From Acidobacteriota bacterium (GTDB lineage Bacteria; Acidobacteriota; Thermoanaerobaculia; UBA5066), in NCBI GenBank assembly GCA_016716715.1, contig JADJVE010000001.1:186001-250000 (forward strand): a DNA stretch of 64,000 nt. Reading direction: 5' to 3'. A model generated the notes under the pieces. That model ran no database searches, was not told the DNA's origin, and saw nothing but the letters and a program-made list of their open reading frames with translations. This document shows positions 59,246 to 64,000 of the stretch, piece by piece; position 1 is the first letter of the stretch, and the number at the start of each line of letters is the position of its first letter. The position numbers and the translations under genes are program-made.

Positions 59246-61881
59246 CGCGGCCGGAACTCTTCGAGCCAGTTCTCGACGACGAGGATCCCGGCGTAAGGGT
59301 CGCTCGCCGCACGGCGGACGGCGAGAAAGAGGCCGTTCCCGGCGGCGACCACCGCCGGCCGGTTGCCCAGGTACGTGGCGAGGGCGATGCCGGCGTCCAC
59401 GGCGCTGAAGAGCCGCTTCGGCTCTCCGAACGTGAGCGTCTCCCCGGCGCCGATCGCGACCTCGATCAGCGTTTGCCCCTCCCAGTAGTAGAGCGTCCGT
59501 CCATCCGGGCTCCAGAAGGGGAACGCGCCCCCGGCCAGCGAGACCTGCTGCTTCTGCGCCCCGTCGGCCAGCCGCCGGACGAAGACCTGGTTCGCACCGG
59601 ATTCGTCGGACATGCTGGCGAGCCATCGCCCGTCCGGAGAGAGCGTCGGGGCGTCCTCGTTGATCGTCTGGGAGGAGGTCAGGCGGACGGGCTTTGCTCC
59701 GGCGGCGGTGTCGAGCCGCCAGAGAACCCCCTGCCCCGAGAGGTCCCGCTGGAACACGAGGGAGTCACCGCCCGAAGTCCACGCGGGCCACCACCCCGTC
59801 GCGCCGATGGGGCGCGGGTCGCCCGATCCGTCGGCCGACACCTCCTTCAGGGCGGGCTCGACGTCCCCCTCTTCGCCGTAGACGAGGCGCTTGCCGTCGC
59901 GCGACCAGCTCGGAAACAGCTCGTTGCGCGGGCTCGCGACGAGCCGGCGCCGCGTGCCTCGGGCCAGGTCCTGGAGCCAGAGGTCGGCATTCTCGTTTTC
60001 GACCGCCGTGACGGCGACGCTCGTCCCGTCGGGGGAGATCGCGGGAAAGTCGAGGCCGAGCTGCGGCGGGCCGACGACGCGCTCCGTGCGTCCGTCGCGC
60101 GTCAGGAAGACGATCTCGCGGAGAGAGCGGGACGAGCCCGCGGTGTACGTGATCCGCGCGCCGTCGGCCGAGGCCGACGGGCCGTAGGCGCCGGGCGCGA
60201 CGACGAACGGCTCGCCGGTGATCTCGTCCCTCGAGTCCGAGAAGGGCACCGCGATGATCCGCTGCCGGCCCTCGCTGAAGGCGAGGAGGATGTGCCCGGT
60301 GGCCGAGTAGACTGCGTTGCCGACGCCCCCGAACTCGCGGAGGTTCTTCCTCGAGCCGTCGCGCAGCGTCACGACCGCGACGGGACGGGGGCCGGCCTTG
60401 CGGTGCGCGACGAGGACGACCTTGCCGTCGTCGCGGAGCCGCTCGGGCCAGTGGAAGTCGACTTCGCTCGGGTCCGGCGCCAGGACCAGCCTCGATTCGC
60501 CTCCGCGGGCGGAGACCTCGTAGAGCCCGCCGCGGAAGCCCGCGTAGGCGATCTTCCCGTCCTTTCCCCAGGCGGCCCCGTTGAACCCTCCCGCCGGCAG
60601 GATCGCGCACAGGGGCGCGGCGCTCGACCCGGCGAGGGAGGAGATCCAGATCTTCCCGTCCCGCGCGAAGCCGATCTGCGAGCCGTCCGGGGACCAGAAC
60701 GGGTCGGTCGCCCCCTCCGTGCCCGGGATCTCCGCCGACTCGAAGCGCTGGAGGTCCCGGATCATCAGCCTCGAGCCGGTCGCATAGGCGACCTTCAGGC
60801 CGTCCGGCGAGAGGCGCGTGCCGCCCTTGAGCTGCGTGGCGGGGATCGTGAAGCGCAGGAGCGCCGGCGCGCTCTTCGCCGGGCCGCGGAGCAGCCGGCC
60901 CGCGCCGATCCCGAGCAGGAGGGCCGTCGTCGCGACGAGGAGCCAAGCCCACGCGGGTGCGCGGCGGGAAGCGGCGGCCGCGTCCGCCGCGCGCGGGACG
61001 GCGGTCATCGCGTCGGCCAGCTCCAGGCGCGCGTCGCCGATGTCCCGCAGGCGCTCGCGCGGATCCTTGCGGAGGCAGCGGCGGAGGAGGTCGTGAACGC
61101 GCGGGGGCGTCGCGCGCGGCAGCGCGGTCCAGTCCGGCTCGCGCTCGAGGATCTTCGCGATGAGATCGGAGACCGTCTCGCCCCGGAAGAGAGGGCGCCC
61201 CGTGAGGCACTCGTAGACGACGACGCCGAAGGACCAGATGTCCGTGCGCTTGTCGACCGGCTTCCCGCGGGCCTGCTCGGGGCTCATGTAGGCGGCCGTC
61301 CCGAGGATCACGCCGGCCTGCGTGCCGACCTGCGTCATCGTCGGGGAATGCGATAGGTCCACGTCGGACCCGGCGCCCGCCGCCGCGCCCGCCTTCGCGA
61401 GCCCGAAGTCGAGCACCTTCACGGTCCCATCCGGCCGGAGCATGACGTTCCCGGGCTTGAGGTCGCGGTGGACGATCCCCTTCTCGTGCGCGGCCTCGAC
61501 CGCCGCGGCGACCTGTTTCGCGATGTCGAGGGTTTCGTCGACCGGCAGCGCCCCGCGCGCGAGGCGCGCGCCCAGGGTCTCGCCCTCGACCAGCTCCATG
61601 ACGAGGATGTGGCGGGACGAAGAAGAGGAGGAAGAGGGGATCTCTTCGAATGAATAGATGGCGGCAATTCCGGGATGATTGAGCGCCGCGAGCAGCCGAG
61701 CCTCTCTCTCGAACCGCTGCTTCCTCTCTTCACCTTCCAGGAAATCTTCCGGCAGTACCTTTACGGCGACCTCTCGACTCAGGCGTGGGTCCCGCGCCCG
61801 GTACACCTCACCCATGCCGCCCGCGCCGAGCGGCGCGACGACCTCGTAGGGGCCGATTTTCTGTCCCGGGGAAAGCGTCAT
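59242..61881 (-). CDS. Ser/Thr protein kinase with C-terminal TolB/WD40-like propeller
   Basis: An 879-residue kinase related to the one at 53317. Kinase motifs: PLGAGGMGEVYRARD, VAVKVLPEDFLE, VHRDLKPGNVML, VKVLDFGLAKA and AYMSPEQARG. A transmembrane helix (WAWLLVATTALLLGIGAGRLL) is near 308-330. The outer part has TolB-like blades (ATDPFWSPDGSQIGFARDG, NELFPSWSRDGKRLVYGEEG, GGAFPFWSPDGRTLYYWEG). Between beta-3 and beta-5 it carries FLEGEERKQRFE and a Ser run (EEIPSSSSSSSRH), both coinciding with the arms of the dispersed repeat. The adjacent PAP2 gene is coupled to it. Confidence 0.92.
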   Translation of the reverse strand: MTLSPGQKIGPYEVVAPLGAGGMGEVYRARDPRLSREVAVKVLPEDFLEGEERKQRFEREARLLAALNHPGIAAIYSFEEIPSSSSSSSRHILVMELVEGETLGARLARGALPVDETLDIAKQVAAAVEAAHEKGIVHRDLKPGNVMLRPDGTVKVLDFGLAKAGAAAGAGSDVDLSHSPTMTQVGTQAGVILGTAAYMSPEQARGKPVDKRTDIWSFGVVVYECLTGRPLFRGETVSDLIAKILEREPDWTALPRATPPRVHDLLRRCLRKDPRERLRDIGDARLELADAMTAVPRAADAAAASRRAPAWAWLLVATTALLLGIGAGRLLRGPAKSAPALLRFTIPATQLKGGTRLSPDGLKVAYATGSRLMIRDLQRFESAEIPGTEGATDPFWSPDGSQIGFARDGKIWISSLAGSSAAPLCAILPAGGFNGAAWGKDGKIAYAGFRGGLYEVSARGGESRLVLAPDPSEVDFHWPERLRDDGKVVLVAHRKAGPRPVAVVTLRDGSRKNLREFGGVGNAVYSATGHILLAFSEGRQRIIAVPFSDSRDEITGEPFVVAPGAYGPSASADGARITYTAGSSRSLREIVFLTRDGRTERVVGPPQLGLDFPAISPDGTSVAVTAVENENADLWLQDLARGTRRRLVASPRNELFPSWSRDGKRLVYGEEGDVEPALKEVSADGSGDPRPIGATGWWPAWTSGGDSLVFQRDLSGQGVLWRLDTAAGAKPVRLTSSQTINEDAPTLSPDGRWLASMSDESGANQVFVRRLADGAQKQQVSLAGGAFPFWSPDGRTLYYWEGQTLIEVAIGAGETLTFGEPKRLFSAVDAGIALATYLGNRPAVVAAGNGLFLAVRRAASDPYAGILVVENWLEEFRPR
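61637..61750. repeat. inverted AT-rich half-sites inside a coding region (copy d)
   Basis: Left arm 61637-61661 (contains ATCTCTTCGAATGAATAG) and right arm 61723-61750 (reverse complement contains GATTTCCTGGAAGGTGAAGA) are imperfect inverted copies separated by about 60 bases that encode normal, conserved kinase sequence. So only the arms, not the spacer, look foreign. Confidence 0.5.
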
Positions 61882-61932
61882 TCCCGGCCCTCGCGCGTCT
61901 TTCGTCTTGTCCGCTGGTGCGCGGACGTTATC

Positions 61933-63369
61933 TCAACGCGCGCCGCGGCCGGAGAGGACCGTCGGAATCGTGCGGAGAAGGATCTTCGCGTCGAGCGAGA
62001 GGCTCCAGTTGTCGATGTACGCGAGGTCGAGGTTCGTCCACTCCTCGAAGCGCGAGATCTCGTTGCGGCCCGACACCTGCCAGAGGCCCGTGACGCCCGG
62101 CTTCATCGAGAGGCGCCGCCGCTGCCAGCGCTCGTAGCGCGCGACTTCCTCCGGGAGCGGCGGCCGCGGCCCGACGAGCGACATCTCGCCGCGCAGCACG
62201 TTCCACAGCTGCGGGATCTCGTCGAGCGAGAAGCGCCGGATGAGCCGGCCGAACGCCGTGAGGCGCGGATCGATCGCGGACTTGAAGACCGGCCCGTCGT
62301 GCTCGTTGAGGTGCGCGACTTCCGCGAGGCGATCCTCGGCGTTTTCCACCATCGTCCGGAGCTTCACGAGCGTGAAGGGCCTCCCGTTCAGGCCGACGCG
62401 CGTCTGCCGGAAGAGCGCGGGCCCCTTCGACGTGAGCTTGATGACGAGCGCGGCGAGCGTGACGGGGACGACGGCGACTGCGCCGAGGAGAATCGACAGG
62501 AGCACGTCGACGGTGCGCTTGGCCATCATCGCGGCGCTGTCGTCGGGCGTCGTCGAGAACGTGAGGAGCGGCGTCCCGTCGAGCTCCTCGAGCTCGACGC
62601 GCGCGAGGACGTGCGGGAAGAAGTCGAGGACGAGGCGCGTCTTGACGCCCATCTCCTCGCACAGGAGGAAGAGATCCTCCATCTTCGGCAGGTCGCCCCG
62701 ATCCACCGCGAGGAGCACCTCGTCGACGCTGAACTCCGTGAAGACGCGCGGGAAGTCCGCGAGCGTCCCGAGGTACGGCACGCCGTTGGACGTCGTCGTC
62801 TCGCCGGGCTCGATCGGCTTCTCGCGGATGAGGCCGAGCAGCTTGAGGCCCCACCACGGGTGGTCGCGGATGAGCTTCGCCATCGAGGCGGCGCCGGGCG
62901 TGTCGCCCACGAGGACGACCGTCCGGAAATTGAAGCCGAGGGCGCGCACGCGCCGGGCGACGAGGCGCACCGTGACGCGCTCGGCGACGAGGAGGACGAG
63001 GTTCACGACGAAGAACGCCGCGACGAACGGGCGCGAAATGAAGTCCCAGCGCGCGCCGAAGACGACGAGCGCGAGGAGGACCGAGCCGAAAAGGGCGGTC
63101 CGCGCGACGAGCGCGACTTCGTCCTTGAGCGCCTCCGTGCGGCGGCTGCGGTACGCCCCGCCCAGGAAGAGCAGGGCCGTCCAGATCAGGACGATCGGCC
63201 CGACGAGGACGAGGTACATGTTGAAGTCGTAGAGGGCGGTCAGGCGGCGCGCGAAAAGCGGAACGACCTCGCTGCGAAGGAGATACGCCACTGGCAGCGT
63301 CGCGAGGGTGACGCTGAGGTCGGCGGCGTACAGAAGGGCCGCAATGGTCCGGGCCTGTTGCTTCAGCAT
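61933..63369 (-). CDS. polyprenyl-phosphate sugar-1-phosphate transferase (exopolysaccharide initiation)
   Basis: A 478-residue polyisoprenyl-phosphate hexose-1-phosphate transferase. Four N-terminal helices (about 8-30, 48-72, 88-105, 112-132) and a CoA-binding-like middle domain (FRTVVLVGDTPGAASMAKLI) precede the catalytic part (from about 283: KRTVDVLLSILLGAVAVV, FTLVKLRTMVENAE, RRFSLDEIPQLWNVLRGEMS, LVGPRPPLPEEV, MKPGVTGLWQVSGRNE). It starts a capsule or exopolysaccharide unit by loading a sugar phosphate on the carrier lipid. A glycosyltransferase gene lies upstream on the same strand. ATG 63369 has no clear ribosome-binding site; an extended -10 lies about 31 bases upstream. Confidence 0.93.
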   Translation of the reverse strand: MLKQQARTIAALLYAADLSVTLATLPVAYLLRSEVVPLFARRLTALYDFNMYLVLVGPIVLIWTALLFLGGAYRSRRTEALKDEVALVARTALFGSVLLALVVFGARWDFISRPFVAAFFVVNLVLLVAERVTVRLVARRVRALGFNFRTVVLVGDTPGAASMAKLIRDHPWWGLKLLGLIREKPIEPGETTTSNGVPYLGTLADFPRVFTEFSVDEVLLAVDRGDLPKMEDLFLLCEEMGVKTRLVLDFFPHVLARVELEELDGTPLLTFSTTPDDSAAMMAKRTVDVLLSILLGAVAVVPVTLAALVIKLTSKGPALFRQTRVGLNGRPFTLVKLRTMVENAEDRLAEVAHLNEHDGPVFKSAIDPRLTAFGRLIRRFSLDEIPQLWNVLRGEMSLVGPRPPLPEEVARYERWQRRRLSMKPGVTGLWQVSGRNEISRFEEWTNLDLAYIDNWSLSLDAKILLRTIPTVLSGRGAR

Positions 63370-63399
63370 CGGGGCAAACCCCGGCGAGGGGGCATGGGG

Positions 63400-63408
63400 A
63401 TGCTAGCA
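63400..63408 (-). promoter_or_regulatory. extended -10 promoter (TGCTAGCAT) for the sugar transferase
   Basis: On the minus strand TGCTAGCAT has the TG-n-TAnnnT form, 30 bases before the ATG at 63369. The same TAGCAT hexamer is used in the toxin-antitoxin promoter at 29534. Confidence 0.4.
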
Positions 63409-63430
63409 AGTGCCGCGAAAACGCGCCTCC

Positions 63431-64000
63431 TCACGCTCCCAGGAGGGCTTTTTCGTAGGCGTCCGTCACCGCGTCCCAGCGGTAGTGCTCGCGGGCCCGC
63501 CGGCGGGCGGCCAGGCCGGAGTGCCGGCGGAGCTCGGAATCGGCGAGGAGGGCCTGGATCGCGCGGGCCAGCGTCTCGGGCCGGGCCGCGTCCGCGTAGA
63601 GGCCGGCCTTCCCCGCGGTCTCCCGGTTTTCGGGCGTGTCGTGGACGACGAGCGCCCGGCCGAACCCCATGGCCTCGAGAAGCGCCGGGTGCGTGCCGCC
63701 GACCTCCGTCGCGTGGACGTAGACGGCGGCGTTCGCGAGGAGCTCGCGGTAACCCTCCCCGTAGAGCGCGCCGGGGAGGAGGACGCGCGAGTCCCTCGCG
63801 GCCTCGGCCGTCACGGCCGCGACGAACGCGTCGGCGTACGGCGCGCCGCCGAGCATCACGAGCGGAGCCGTGCCCGGGACCGAGCGGTACGCGCGCACGA
63901 CGGCGTCGGCGTTGTTCTCGGGCTCGAAGCGCGACACGTAGAGGACGTAGCCGCCCGGCGAAAGGCCCAGGCGCGTGAGCGCCCCCGTCCCCGCCGGTTC
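63431..64000 (-). CDS. glycosyltransferase family 4 (partial, N-terminus outside window)
   Basis: The minus strand is open from the window edge to the TGA at 63431, giving about 189 codons of the C-terminal half of a GT-B enzyme. The start visible here reads LTRLGLSPGGYVLYVSRFEP followed by ENNADAVVRAY; the EPENN motif is typical of GT4 rhamnosyl- and glucosyltransferases of capsule clusters. The nucleotide-sugar site GGTHPALLEAMGFGRALVVHD is complete. The N-terminal acceptor domain lies beyond base 64000. It stops 60 bases before the sugar transferase gene on the same strand, so both belong to a polysaccharide locus. Confidence 0.88.
   Translation of the reverse strand, partial: EPAGTGALTRLGLSPGGYVLYVSRFEPENNADAVVRAYRSVPGTAPLVMLGGAPYADAFVAAVTAEAARDSRVLLPGALYGEGYRELLANAAVYVHATEVGGTHPALLEAMGFGRALVVHDTPENRETAGKAGLYADAARPETLARAIQALLADSELRRHSGLAARRRAREHYRWDAVTDAYEKALLGA

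Noticed and set aside
1..64000. CRISPR array, insertion sequence or prophage
   Set aside because: No regularly spaced direct repeats, transposase or phage structural genes were found on either strand.

Overview
The window is very GC-rich, densely coded bacterial chromosome with almost no intergenic space; no gap without a gene exceeds 300 bases. The gene set points to Acidobacteriota: Oar-like TonB-dependent receptors with a carboxypeptidase-regulatory N-terminus, LytS/LytTR two-component pairs, Ser/Thr kinases fused to TolB-like propellers, and several large membrane glycosyltransferases. This assignment is inferred from gene content only. No rRNA, tRNA, CRISPR array, transposase or phage gene was seen.

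Layout. 1-2.3 kb: NCS1 permease (cut by the window edge), YheT-type hydrolase and a small conserved protein. 2.5-11.3 kb: two TonB-dependent receptors around a LytS kinase, a secreted JAMM-motif protein and a LytTR regulator. 11.4-26.6 kb: an esterase, then an envelope-glycan region with three giant membrane proteins (YYY/DUF2298 fused to NHL repeats; GT-C fused to PA14; propeller fused to GT-C), a GT2, a methyltransferase and a DPPR-synthase-like UbiA protein. 26.6-28.7 kb: a Rieske/cytochrome b/cytochrome c complex with a frameshift. 28.7-32.1 kb: nitrilase, FitAB/VapBC toxin-antitoxin pair, acyl/thioester reductase. 32.2-37.8 kb: an envelope-stress-like group (LiaF-like protein, LytS kinase, flotillin-like protein, LytTR regulator). 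37.9-43.4 kb: two methionine-synthase-type enzymes in one operon. 43.5-53.3 kb: purD, a GrdB-type selenoprotein read through an in-frame TGA, a CARDB protein, a GT-C enzyme, pgi, a ROK kinase, a ricT-like gene broken by a 5-bp duplication, an Hfq-like protein and an M20 peptidase. 53.3-64 kb: two Ser/Thr kinases, a PagL-like protein, an amidohydrolase, DinB and PAP2 proteins, then a polysaccharide locus entering the right edge.

Most notable: (1) a probable selenoprotein with a well-formed bacterial SECIS hairpin; (2) four loci where AT-rich inverted half-sites of about 25 bp sit inside unrelated coding regions and encode Ser- or Glu-rich stretches; (3) two candidate frameshifts, in the cytochrome b-c fusion and ricT; (4) -10-like hexamers 6-9 bases before many start codons, suggesting frequent leaderless transcription; (5) two genes that seem to need a CTG start.
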